Origin: a virus
IMG/VR virus record: IMGVR_UViG_3300030333_007629
Coordinates: 1-25,297 of that record
DNA length: 25,297 nucleotides
Strand: one strand, 5' to 3'
Below are positions 1-6,278 of this stretch, piece by piece. The notes below the pieces were generated by a model, which was not told the origin of the DNA, searched no databases, and saw nothing but the letters and a program-made list of their open reading frames with translations. Both the position numbers and the translations under genes were made by a program. The first letter of the stretch is position 1. Each line of letters starts with the position of its first letter.

Positions 1-15
1 CGGCTATTTTTTTTT

Positions 16-46
16 ATAAAAAAGCCCCGCATAATAATGCGAGGCT
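16..46 (-). terminator. Rho-independent terminator of the fibre genes
   Basis: Positions 23-32 and 37-46 pair as a 10-bp stem with one C-A mismatch and a 4-nt loop. Read on the minus strand, the stem is followed at once by a T-rich run (complement of 22-16). It lies about 20 bases beyond the stop codon of the minus-strand fibre gene, so it most likely ends that transcript. On the plus strand there is no T run after the stem. Confidence 0.8.
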
Positions 47-67
47 AAAAACTCAAGGAGTGGTTTT

Positions 68-1591
68 TTAAGTAAAGTATTTAACCATTACTGCATCGCC
101 ATTAACGAGATTGCCCCCGAAAGTGATTCTGCCAACAGATCCCGCTCCATTATTGGCGACGGAGAAATCCGAATTATTTGCAGGTGAATCACCTGTAGCA
201 GTATTATTGATCATGCTTAGACCGTTGACAAATACTTCAACGCCACTAAAAAAAGCATTGCTTACGGCTCGAGCAAGATCAAGAGTTGATGTGCTGGATC
301 CAGATACTTGAAATCCTTCTTGATAAAATCGAGCTCCAATTTTGCTAATTGTTACTGCATCATCATTTATTTTTGAAGTTTCAACGGCAGATGCTCCTAG
401 CATAGCCGCAACAATTCCTGCACTTTTGACCCGGATGCTATCGCTATTGATTTCAATAGATGAATCATCAACACTAACAGCCAAAGCAGATCCACCACCA
501 CCAGATAGACCATTACCAGCAACAGATGAAGCAATTTTTGATTCATCAACACTATTTGCGGCAAGTTTATTAAGGCTGACTGCACCAGTCGCGATTTTAG
601 CTTCAGAAATTGCATTTGAAGCAATTTTAGCAGATGTCACCACGGAGCTATCAAGCATGTCGGCAGAGTTGATTGCTGCATCAGCTATAGCGGCACTTGT
701 AACGCTGTTTGCACCAAGTTCGGAACTAGTAATAGTGCCGACTTTTAAACCGTTACCATCAACGGCTAAAGTGCTTCCATTGAGCTTTGCTTGCAAAGCA
801 TTTCCGGCAAGCTCTAAGCCATTGCCTTCATTGATTTCCAGCTCACCACTCGCAAAAGTTAAACCTGAATTAGTTGATAAATCGATCGATATTGTATTTG
901 CTGATTTCTGCAAACCATCGCCAGCAGTGATTTGACCTAGACCAGTAAACTGAGTGAATTGTACGCTATCAGATCCTAAAGAGCTAATTTGTTCAGTTTG
1001 GATATAGCCCATGTCAGATTGAGTGCTGCCTTTTTGTACAAATACAGCAAGGCCATTCATTTCGCTGGCATTGTCGGCATCTGTTGTTCTGGTTAGGGCT
1101 GATCCTGCACCATTGAATTGATATAGTCCATTGGCGGATGAAGTTGATTGGTCCTTGACCAAAATGCGGTCATCAGATGCAAGTGTAACACCATCAATGG
1201 CAGCAGGGGCGCTTGCGATATCAATGTTTGCTGTGGTTGCGGCAATTACACTTTCTTTCCAGTGAATTCCGGCCTGGATCGAATCAACATAAGCTTTGTT
1301 GGCTACATCGGTATTAGTAGATGGTGTGCCAGCTCTTAATGTGCCGGATGAAAAGTCAAAACTTCCGCCAAGATTTATTTTTGCAGCTGTAATAACTGAA
1401 TTGGCAAACATTGCCGCATCATCGATAGCTCCACTGGCTATTGCGCTATTTGTTACTGAATTTGCCGCAAGAGCGGACGCTGTTACAACTCCTGCAGAAA
1501 AAAGATTACTGTTGTTAATTGCTCCGGTTGCTAGTTGCGATCCGGATATGCTGGCGGACTTGATCTGTCCTCCGCGAATTTGTATTGCCAT
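68..1591 (-). CDS. tail fibre / receptor-binding structural protein
   Basis: A 507-residue protein. Residues about 10-75 and 285-430 consist of imperfect short repeats of the type xANSVxxSAIAxxAI, rich in Ala, Ser, Asn and Ile, which are typical of beta-structured trimeric phage fibres. Residues about 95-225 hold the segment NKAYVDSIQAGIHWKESV, often seen in fibre proteins. The C-terminal 60 residues contain VFVNGL and end GDAVMVKYFT, a pattern shared with the neighbouring 108-residue protein. GGAG lies 8 bases before the ATG. It is the last gene of a minus-strand group and is followed by a terminator. A distal tail fibre carrying the host-binding tip is the most likely role, inferred from repeat style rather than a firm family match. 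Confidence 0.75.
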   Translation of the reverse strand: MAIQIRGGQIKSASISGSQLATGAINNSNLFSAGVVTASALAANSVTNSAIASGAIDDAAMFANSVITAAKINLGGSFDFSSGTLRAGTPSTNTDVANKAYVDSIQAGIHWKESVIAATTANIDIASAPAAIDGVTLASDDRILVKDQSTSSANGLYQFNGAGSALTRTTDADNASEMNGLAVFVQKGSTQSDMGYIQTEQISSLGSDSVQFTQFTGLGQITAGDGLQKSANTISIDLSTNSGLTFASGELEINEGNGLELAGNALQAKLNGSTLAVDGNGLKVGTITSSELGANSVTSAAIADAAINSADMLDSSVVTSAKIASNAISEAKIATGAVSLNKLAANSVDESKIASSVAGNGLSGGGGSALAVSVDDSSIEINSDSIRVKSAGIVAAMLGASAVETSKINDDAVTISKIGARFYQEGFQVSGSSTSTLDLARAVSNAFFSGVEVFVNGLSMINNTATGDSPANNSDFSVANNGAGSVGRITFGGNLVNGDAVMVKYFT

Positions 1592-1606
1592 TGTAGGACT
1601 CCACTT

Positions 1607-1933
1607 TTAGGTTGATGTGACTGAATAACGCACTTCTAAAATGTCACCGATTATAGGTGCTTCAGGTAGCGTGAAAGAGTTATTTCCAGTTTGCCCAATT
1701 GTGTTTTGTCTCTGTCTCAATCCGTTGAGATATACAATAATAGTATTTGCATCATAATTGCGAGAAAGAGAAAATGATGTTCTTTCTCCGTTTACTGATG
1801 TAGTAAGATCCTCAAAATATATATTTAAATTGTTAGAAGGATCTGCACCGGTGCCGCCTTCATTATTAAATGCATTGCCTATAGCCAATTGATGAACCCT
1901 AATATTGAAATGATAATCCAGCTGATGATACAT
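1607..1933 (-). CDS. small fibre-like protein with C-terminal tip domain
   Basis: A protein of up to 108 residues, placed between two other minus-strand structural genes. Residues about 40-105 contain ERTSFSLSR, IIVYLNGLRQ and GDILEVRYSV. The larger fibre next door ends in the same arrangement (VFVNGL ... GDAVMVKY), so both probably carry the same kind of beta-rich tip or fibre-associated domain. The ATG at 1933 overlaps the upstream gene by 35 bases and has no clear ribosome binding site. A TTG at 1888 has AGGG 8 bases before it, next to the upstream stop codon, and would give a 93-residue protein. I cannot decide between the two starts. A tail-tip or fibre accessory role is inferred from context. 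Confidence 0.6.
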   Translation of the reverse strand: MYHQLDYHFNIRVHQLAIGNAFNNEGGTGADPSNNLNIYFEDLTTSVNGERTSFSLSRNYDANTIIVYLNGLRQRQNTIGQTGNNSFTLPEAPIIGDILEVRYSVTST

Positions 1934-2297
1934 CTACAGTACCAGCATTCGTTTTTATATGCAAATATAAAATATCATCATTTAGATCTTGAATAATAAC
2001 ATCTAACCGGATCAAAGCTGTCCCGTCTGTGCTCGTTGTTAAACCGGCTTGTATGTCTGTTTTAGTCTCAGTTAAAACATAATCATTGCCTAAAGGATCC
2101 CTGCTTAAGCAGCAATCGATTGTCGTTGCTCCGGATATATTTTCAAGTTGTATTTTGAGCATCGATGCTTTTATATTAATCTGATGAATTGCAAAAAGAT
2201 CTGCCTCAAGTGGAATCTTTTTGGCTAGATCATACCCGGTCGATATTGCTGTTGAAGTTGCTGTACTTTTCAAGCATGATAAATTTAAATTTGCCAT
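1899..2297 (-). CDS. hypothetical structural protein upstream of the fibres
   Basis: A 132-residue protein with no family I recognise. It is rich in beta-forming, Thr- and Asp-containing segments (for example LIRLDVIIQDLNDDILYLHI) and has no membrane segment or signal peptide. AGGGGA sits just before the ATG. It is the first gene of the minus-strand group of three, and its end overlaps the ATG of the next gene. Position and composition suggest a virion component such as a fibre connector or baseplate-associated protein, but this is only an inference from neighbours. Confidence 0.6.
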   Translation of the reverse strand: MANLNLSCLKSTATSTAISTGYDLAKKIPLEADLFAIHQINIKASMLKIQLENISGATTIDCCLSRDPLGNDYVLTETKTDIQAGLTTSTDGTALIRLDVIIQDLNDDILYLHIKTNAGTVDVSSAGLSFQY

Positions 2298-2385
2298 AAA
2301 GATCCCCTACAAAATAGATTTATATGGATTCAAAATCCCTCTAATTTTAGCATAAAACATAATTAGCTGTATCTTGATAGCTGTT

Positions 2386-2877
2386 TTAACTGTATTGGGA
2401 TATAATTGCCGAAATAAAACTGTTGTCATAATTGCACCAGCCAAAAAGATTGCCGATATTATCCAAGCTGTATGATTTTAGACCAAATTGGCCAAATGCA
2501 GAGATCGATAGGCTTATGGTATCAATACCTCTTCGCATAATCTTCAGATCTTGGCGATCGCAAGATTTAAAAAGTGCTAGAATAAATCCACGATCAAAAG
2601 ACCAATTGTGTGCAACTGGGGTACAATTTTGCATAAATGCAGCAATCATTGGCGCGGCCTCTTCTGGAGATAATGAGTTGGCCCATCTTGATGGTGAATA
2701 ACCATTTATTTTTAATGCTTCATGGTTTGATCTTTCAGGATATTGCGGCCTGATTTTAATTACTAATCGATCAATTTCTTCAAGATCACTATTTAACTTT
2801 ATCCCGGCAAAGCTTATCATTTCGTGATAATAGGCTCTTAAACCAGTTGTTTCGGTATCTAGCACAACATAATTCAT
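2386..2877 (-). CDS. DEDD-family 3'-5' exonuclease (DnaQ/RNase T-like)
   Basis: A 163-residue protein starting MNYVVLDTETTGL, the Exo I motif of the DnaQ/RNase T superfamily with the metal-binding Asp and Glu at residues 7 and 9. An Exo II motif, HNWSFDRGFI, lies near residues 91-100. Such enzymes remove nucleotides from DNA or RNA 3' ends using two metal ions. The C-terminal Exo III region is odd: the expected H-x4-D pattern reads G-W-C-N-Y-D near residues 147-152, so the Asp is there but the general-base His is missing. No other reading frame restores it. The enzyme may be impaired or may use another residue. It is divergent from the replication gene, with a degenerate copy of the phage's small-gene promoter module in front of it. 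Confidence 0.8.
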   Translation of the reverse strand: MNYVVLDTETTGLRAYYHEMISFAGIKLNSDLEEIDRLVIKIRPQYPERSNHEALKINGYSPSRWANSLSPEEAAPMIAAFMQNCTPVAHNWSFDRGFILALFKSCDRQDLKIMRRGIDTISLSISAFGQFGLKSYSLDNIGNLFGWCNYDNSFISAIISQYS

Positions 2878-2929
2878 TATTTTGCTCCTTTTTGTTTTAT
2901 TTTTACAATATAACGTATTATAATTGAAT
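2878..2929 (-). promoter_or_regulatory. degenerate copy of the promoter/leader module (M0), minus strand
   Basis: Read on the minus strand, this region gives CAATTATAATACGTTATATTG, then an A-rich leader with AAAACAAAAAGGAGCAAAA just before the exonuclease ATG. It resembles the palindrome, CAA leader and GGAGCA site of the plus-strand modules, with a few bases missing from the palindrome. TATAAT occurs on the minus strand at 2922-2917 and on the plus strand at 2919-2924, so the region may start transcripts in both directions. Confidence 0.55.
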
Positions 2930-2952
2930 ATATCAAGTCAAGAACTTGATAT
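2930..2952. promoter_or_regulatory. perfect inverted repeat, candidate operator
   Basis: The arms ATATCAAGT (2930-2938) and ACTTGATAT (2944-2952) are exact reverse complements around a 5-nt centre. The repeat lies 22 bases before the initiator ATG and just downstream of a plus-strand TATAAT, where a repressor would block initiation. The outer six bases of each arm (ATATCA and TGATAT) match the half-sites of the iterons inside the gene, which suggests that the gene product controls its own transcription. Confidence 0.6.
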
Positions 2953-2974
2953 TTGAAACAACAAAAGGAAAAAA

Positions 2975-4060
2975 ATGAAAGAGCAATTTACAAAAATAAC
3001 AATTGAAGATTTACATTATTTGAGCAGGTTAGATCGATCAGCGATCCTTTGCTATATTGCCATGCGTATTTATGGAGGCCAGGACCGTCGATCATGGGCT
3101 TCACAGGAACGAATAGCGAAAGATATTGATGTAAGCACGCCAAGCGTCCGGAGGGCGTTTTCAAAGCTTCGCAAGCTTGGCTTTATTACCAAGATCAAAA
3201 AGGGCAATAAAATAACGAGCACACATATCATAAATGACATGTCAAATTTGAGATCTGCAAATATCAAATCTGATATTAAGGACATATCAAATCCGATCAA
3301 AACAGATATCATATCTGATATACAAATAGATAAAGAAAATAATAAACTTAACAATATAATTAATAAATCGGATTCAAGGAGCAAATTAGGATCCATACCT
3401 CAAGAGGACAACCACTATAACCCCAAAGTGGAATCAGAGGACGCTTCTTTTATTGCTATAAATGAGTGCTCTAACGAGCACCAGTTGATTGATGAGCTGG
3501 ATCTATTATTTGAAAAGTTATGGAGTCGGCACAGCGTGCCGATGGGCTGGATTAGTTCGGATCCTTTAAGGGATTTTGCAACAATAAGAAAGGATTTCAC
3601 TAGGATACAAATTGTTAAAGCATTAAAGCTCATTGATTATTTGATTAGAAATAACAAAGTTGGATCTGGAAAATGGAGGGGCCGAAACTGGATTGATGGG
3701 ATGCAATTATGGATATCCCGGCAAAGTGATACCTGGAGTTATTCAGATAGCAAGCGGTTTAAGGATTGCATCCATGTTAGCCCATCTGAAATCGATAAAA
3801 GGAATCGATCAATTCAGGCTAAAATGAAGGAGCAAAAAGATCTAGAAGATATCAAATTAACCGGTTCAAGGGCTCGTGATTTCTGGTCAATGGTGGTCAA
3901 GAATAATGCCACATATGAAGAGAGGTATGCCGCAGTGCTAAAGTCTCGGATTTATCTGGATCCCCTTTTTGTGAGGCAAATAAATGATGATCCAAAGTTA
4001 AATGCGCTTAAATTATTGGTTTCTTTACAGTCTGATTTATATGCAGCCGGAGGTAATTAA
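2975..4060 (+). CDS. replication initiator-like protein (winged helix; lambda O-like layout)
   Basis: A 361-residue protein. Residues about 18-80 read as a winged helix-turn-helix of the replication-initiation type: SQERIAKDIDVSTPSVRRAF, then KLRKLGFITKIKK. Residues about 84-130 are a Lys/Asn/Asp/Ile-rich linker. Residues about 165-265 form a second domain with LFEKLWSRH and WRGRNWIDGMQLWI, and the end is helical and charged. A DNA-binding head, flexible linker and C-terminal partner-binding domain are the layout of phage initiators such as lambda O and DnaD-like replisome organisers. The linker DNA carries iteron-like repeats and an AT-rich stretch, which supports this role. The start has AAAGGA before it. 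Sequence identity to a named family is not obvious, so the role is inferred. Confidence 0.65.
   Translation: MKEQFTKITIEDLHYLSRLDRSAILCYIAMRIYGGQDRRSWASQERIAKDIDVSTPSVRRAFSKLRKLGFITKIKKGNKITSTHIINDMSNLRSANIKSDIKDISNPIKTDIISDIQIDKENNKLNNIINKSDSRSKLGSIPQEDNHYNPKVESEDASFIAINECSNEHQLIDELDLLFEKLWSRHSVPMGWISSDPLRDFATIRKDFTRIQIVKALKLIDYLIRNNKVGSGKWRGRNWIDGMQLWISRQSDTWSYSDSKRFKDCIHVSPSEIDKRNRSIQAKMKEQKDLEDIKLTGSRARDFWSMVVKNNATYEERYAAVLKSRIYLDPLFVRQINDDPKLNALKLLVSLQSDLYAAGGN
3225..3368 (+). other. candidate replication origin: four iterons plus AT-rich stretch inside the initiator gene
   Basis: Four copies of ATATCA-N4-TGATAT-like sites begin at 3225, 3261, 3284 and 3306. The second and fourth are exact at both half-sites; the first ends TGACAT and the third CGATCA. 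The last three are spaced 23 and 22 bases apart, about two helical turns. The third copy lies in a different codon phase from the others, so the likeness is kept at DNA level and is not a protein repeat. From 3322 to 3368 almost every base is A or T, as expected of an unwinding element. Iterons in the linker region followed by AT-rich DNA are the known layout of the lambda origin. Function is inferred. Confidence 0.55.
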
Positions 4061-4061
4061 A

Positions 4062-4313
4062 ATGGTTTTCAAAATTGGTGATAGAGTATTTGCTAAAACA
4101 AATTTAATGAAATGCAGTATATTAGGAACAATTATCCAAGAGCATGATGAGCGTGTTAATGTGAGGTTTGACTTTCCTATCCGAGGCCGAATATCTGATT
4201 GGGTATTACGATCAAATTGTATGGCAACAAAAGAAAAAAAGATTCAATTAAAGAAAAATAAATCTTTAAAAAAGACAGCTGATAATGTATTAAAAAATAT
4301 AGGTGCACAATGA
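4062..4313 (+). CDS. small SH3/Tudor-like hypothetical protein
   Basis: An 83-residue protein. GGAGGT lies 7 bases before this ATG, which is why it is preferred over an in-frame start further upstream that overlaps the previous gene. Residues 1-48 (FKIGDRVFAK ... ILGTIIQEH ... VNVRFDF) look like a small SH3- or Tudor-like beta barrel, and the last 30 residues are very Lys-rich. This kind of small basic protein may bind nucleic acid. It follows the initiator gene by one base and its stop overlaps the next gene, so the three are probably translated from one message. The exact function is unknown. Confidence 0.65.
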   Translation: MVFKIGDRVFAKTNLMKCSILGTIIQEHDERVNVRFDFPIRGRISDWVLRSNCMATKEKKIQLKKNKSLKKTADNVLKNIGAQ

Positions 4314-4525
4314 AACGAACATATAAAAATAGAGCAATGAGAGCAGAGACTGAAGAAAAGCCGGTAAAGAATACTGGCACCCATAAAGATAAAATCAAAA
4401 TCTATTTGGGGCCTATTCACCGTGAAAAAGCTAAACAAATTGCCGATAGATTAAATTTATCAATTGAGGATTTATTGGAGAGATATATTACTCAAATGCT
4501 TGCGGATAATATTTGGCCACGATAA
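4310..4525 (+). CDS. small ribbon-helix-helix-like DNA-binding protein
   Basis: A 71-residue protein that overlaps the previous gene by 4 bases (ATGA). The first 25 residues are basic and probably disordered. Residues about 28-66 read KIKIYLGPIHREKAKQIADR, then LNLSIEDLLERYITQML: one beta strand and two helices, as in Arc/CopG/MetJ-type ribbon-helix-helix proteins. These usually bind DNA as dimers at inverted repeats. It is the last gene before two terminators. It is one of two such candidates in the window that could bind the repeated palindromes, but there is no direct evidence for a target. Confidence 0.6.
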   Translation: MKRTYKNRAMRAETEEKPVKNTGTHKDKIKIYLGPIHREKAKQIADRLNLSIEDLLERYITQMLADNIWPR

Positions 4526-4532
4526 AATAGGG

Positions 4533-4550
4533 TGAGCTTTGCTCATTTTT
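4533..4550 (+). terminator. short hairpin with T run
   Basis: TGAGC (4533-4537) and GCTCA (4541-4545) form a 5-bp stem with a 3-nt loop, followed by five T. It lies just after the stop codon of the ribbon-helix-helix-like gene and in front of a stronger terminator, so the two may act in tandem. Confidence 0.5.
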
Positions 4551-4562
4551 GTTTTGTTTCTT

Positions 4563-4603
4563 GAGGCCGCAGTTATGCTCTTTCTGCGGCCTCTTTTTTA
4601 TTT
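4563..4603 (+). terminator. strong Rho-independent terminator
   Basis: GAGGCCGCAG (4563-4572) and CTGCGGCCTC (4584-4593) form a perfect 10-bp GC-rich stem with an 11-nt loop, followed by six T and a further T-rich stretch. It separates the replication operon from the small-gene array, which begins at once with its own promoter module. Confidence 0.92.
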
Positions 4604-4604
4604 T

Positions 4605-4693
4605 AAAATAAATAAAAATAATTAATACAAACCCAATATAATATGTTATTATATTGATATAAGAACAAAACAACAAAACAAAGGAGCAACAAA
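4605..4693 (+). promoter_or_regulatory. promoter/operator/leader module M1
   Basis: The order is an A/T tract (from 4605), a perfect 23-bp palindrome (4634-4656; arms CAATATAATA and TATTATATTG around TGT), ATATAAGAAC, a CAA-rich leader and AAAGGAGCA before the ATG. The palindrome centre and right arm read TGT-TATTAT, which fits an extended -10 element, while no good -35 is seen. A protein bound to the palindrome would cover the -10, so it is a natural operator. Confidence 0.75.
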
Positions 4694-4942
4694 ATGAAGA
4701 ACGAAACAAAAAGCCTTAACAAAATGAAAGTATGTAAATTTAATCGCAATCTTACAGAGATGATTAGTGATATAGAGTATCAATTATACGATCTCGGTGT
4801 AGATTACTACAGTTTAACAAATACAAAATACGATAATGTATACAATAGAATGAAGGATCTTACCAAAGCGATGAGCGCTTTAAAAAAAGAGCTTCATGAA
4901 ATGAGTGAGCTACAAAACAACAACAACAACAACAACATCTAA
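4694..4942 (+). CDS. small hypothetical protein with C-terminal Asn run
   Basis: An 82-residue protein with no family I recognise. It is predicted to be mostly helical, with a likely coiled-coil segment near residues 52-72 (MKDLTKAMSALKKELHEM). It ends in a run of Asn followed by Ile, encoded by a CAA-unit microsatellite that looks like the leader repeat of the neighbouring genes read in frame. AAAGGAGC lies 8 bases before the ATG. It is the first gene of an array of small early-type genes behind module M1. Confidence 0.65.
   Translation: MKNETKSLNKMKVCKFNRNLTEMISDIEYQLYDLGVDYYSLTNTKYDNVYNRMKDLTKAMSALKKELHEMSELQNNNNNNNI
4918..4935 (+). repeat. CAA microsatellite inside a coding end
   Basis: Six CAA units in a row lie at the 3' end of the small gene and are translated as Asn. 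The same CAA unit makes up the untranslated leader in front of the small genes, so slippage of a leader element that became coding is a simple explanation. Confidence 0.7.
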
Positions 4943-4958
4943 ACAAAGGAGCATAACA

Positions 4959-5159
4959 ATGATTATAAAAAAACAATACACATATAACGAGTTCAAAGAA
5001 GCCCAAAAGCGAATAGAATGTTTGCCTGCTTTAGATAATAACGTCTTTATATTTACTAATGTTTTAAGTGTTGATGGAAAGAGCTGCACCGTAAAATTTG
5101 AGTATTGTATATTTGATGAAAAATGGATTTATGAATCAAAATTAAACAAAGGAGCATAG
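4959..5159 (+). CDS. small hypothetical protein, paralogue of the next gene
   Basis: A 66-residue protein starting at the ATG 8 bases after AAAGGAGC. It reads as a helix (YNEFKEAQKRIE) followed by beta strands around VFIFTN. The next gene has the same order, with IYIFTN at the matching place and the same ending NKGA, so the two look like diverged copies. The last residues, NKGA, and the stop are encoded by the ribosome binding site of the following gene. No known family is recognised. The gene lies in the array read from module M1. Confidence 0.65.
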   Translation: MIIKKQYTYNEFKEAQKRIECLPALDNNVFIFTNVLSVDGKSCTVKFEYCIFDEKWIYESKLNKGA

Positions 5160-5161
5160 CA

Positions 5162-5365
5162 ATGAAATACATAAATAATGAATTTTATACACATACCGAA
5201 TCAATAAAAGAGATTAATCATATTATTGAAAATGTTGCTAAAGCAGGTGAGATATACATATTTACTAATTTTGAAGGAAAAAATGGAGGTTTATTTACCA
5301 TAACAATCAAAGAAACAAAATATAGCGGATGGCAAGTTTTCAGCAAAGAAAACAAAGGAGCATAA
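5162..5365 (+). CDS. small hypothetical protein, paralogue of the previous gene
   Basis: A 67-residue protein with the same shape as its neighbour: an N-terminal helix, then beta strands with IYIFTN near residues 31-36, and the ending ENKGA. The tail is again made by the AAAGGAGCATAA of the next gene's ribosome binding site, with the stop codon inside it. AAAGGAGC lies before its own ATG, two bases beyond the previous stop. It is probably a tandem duplicate of the gene before it. Function unknown. Confidence 0.65.
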   Translation: MKYINNEFYTHTESIKEINHIIENVAKAGEIYIFTNFEGKNGGLFTITIKETKYSGWQVFSKENKGA

Positions 5366-5367
5366 CA

Positions 5368-5625
5368 ATGAAACTTAAACACGAAGTAAAATTGATTGCG
5401 GCTTTAATGAATAAATGGAATCTATCAAAATATGATGTCATTGATTATTGGAATAATGGATCAATACTTGTTTTTGACGAAAGCGGAATAAATGAATTCT
5501 ATAAAGAAGCTTTTGAAGGATTTTCACACAAAGAAATATTTCAGGCCAAATTTGATGATTTAAAAAATAAAAGATTGATAACTATTGATGGAATTTATTT
5601 TTATTGTGAATGGCTAGGTCAATAA
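5368..5625 (+). CDS. small hypothetical protein
   Basis: An 85-residue protein beginning MKLKHEVKLIAALMNKW. The start was chosen because AAAGGAGC lies 8 bases before it; longer in-frame starts run back into the previous gene. It is mixed helix and strand, rich in Phe, Tyr, Trp, Lys and Glu, with no membrane segment. No family is recognised. It belongs to the co-directional array of small genes that share the same leader and ribosome binding site. Confidence 0.65.
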   Translation: MKLKHEVKLIAALMNKWNLSKYDVIDYWNNGSILVFDESGINEFYKEAFEGFSHKEIFQAKFDDLKNKRLITIDGIYFYCEWLGQ

Positions 5626-5657
5626 CTAAAACAACAAAACAACAAAGGAGCATAACA

Positions 5658-5918
5658 ATGGATTTAAAAATTAAAGATCAAAATTTACTTCGGCAAATAT
5701 ATATAAATACTTTTACCGAGAAAAACTATATTTATAGTTTAATAGAAGAGTTTGAAAATCATTTTAATAGTCGCTCAGATCGATGGCAGGAGAGCAAAAA
5801 GGGCCAAAGACACTTGGAGATAATAGAAACTTTAGAGAGTGCCAAAGATGGAGTAAATGAGACCATCAATAATATTGAATACGTTTTGGAGTTGCTAGAA
5901 ATTGATATACCAAAATAA
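5658..5918 (+). CDS. small acidic helical hypothetical protein
   Basis: An 86-residue protein, predicted almost fully helical, with a likely coiled coil in residues 45-82. The ATG follows a long CAA-type leader (5627-5645) and AAAGGAGC. There is no palindrome in front of it, so it is probably read from module M1 with the genes before it. Its stop codon lies inside the A/T tract that opens the next module. No family recognised. Confidence 0.65.
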   Translation: MDLKIKDQNLLRQIYINTFTEKNYIYSLIEEFENHFNSRSDRWQESKKGQRHLEIIETLESAKDGVNETINNIEYVLELLEIDIPK

Positions 5919-6006
5919 ATAAAAATAAATATGCAGACCCCAATATAATATGTTATTATATTGTATAAGAACAAAACAACAAAACAAAACAACAAAGGAG
6001 CACAAA
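5912..6006 (+). promoter_or_regulatory. promoter/operator/leader module M2
   Basis: It has the same build as M1: an A/T tract from 5912, an exact copy of the 23-bp palindrome at 5941-5963, TATAAGAAC (two bases shorter here), a longer CAA leader and AAAGGAGCA. The extended -10 TGT-TATTAT is kept and the hexamer at the expected -35 place (ATGCAG) is poor. It drives the ArdA-like gene and perhaps the genes beyond it, since no terminator is seen before 11060. Confidence 0.75.
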
Positions 6007-6273
6007 ATGAATGAACTAATAGAATTTTTAATCAAGGATCTTGGATATACTTTAGAAGATGCGAACGAAACCATTGAAAATGGAGAGGCCTATCTAATGA
6101 GTGAAAGGGATCTTTATGAGTATATTGACGAAGTTTTGCAATTAGACTCAATGCCAAAGCAGATCCAACTTTATTTTGATTATGAGAAGTTTATCCGAGA
6201 TATGCAATACAATGGTGAATTGTATGATCTTAAATTATGGCCTAATAATAAGTTTATTATTTTACATCGGTAA
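6007..6273 (+). CDS. ArdA-like antirestriction protein (short form)
   Basis: An 88-residue acidic protein. Residues about 55-75 read QIQLYFDYEKFIRDMQYNG, close to the conserved Y-F-D-Y/F-E-x-x-x-R-D-x-x-x-x-G pattern of the C-terminal domain of ArdA proteins. These imitate DNA and block type I restriction enzymes. Full ArdA proteins are about 165 residues with three domains; this one would hold only the last part, so it is a short relative or a look-alike. The start follows AAAGGAGC. It precedes two DNA-binding-type genes and a DNA methyltransferase, which fits a host-defence evasion block. Confidence 0.55.
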   Translation: MNELIEFLIKDLGYTLEDANETIENGEAYLMSERDLYEYIDEVLQLDSMPKQIQLYFDYEKFIRDMQYNGELYDLKLWPNNKFIILHR

Positions 6274-6278
6274 AGTTT

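Noticed and set aside
342-935. Long open frame on the plus strand inside the fibre gene
   Set aside because: It is antisense to a well-supported fibre gene with repeats of low complexity, has no ribosome binding site, and its protein is Ala/Leu/Pro-rich without domain signs.
68-2297. Fibre genes considered as targets of a diversity-generating retroelement
   Set aside because: No reverse transcriptase or template repeat is seen in the window and the C-terminal end lacks the typical variable residues.
4177-4438. Hydrophobic minus-strand frames that look like membrane proteins
   Set aside because: They are antisense to two Lys-rich genes; AAA codons read backwards give Phe, so the hydrophobic look is an artefact.
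4062-4525. Two-gene toxin-antitoxin unit
   Set aside because: The second protein looks like an RHH regulator, but the first has no toxin pattern and the pair belongs to the initiator operon.
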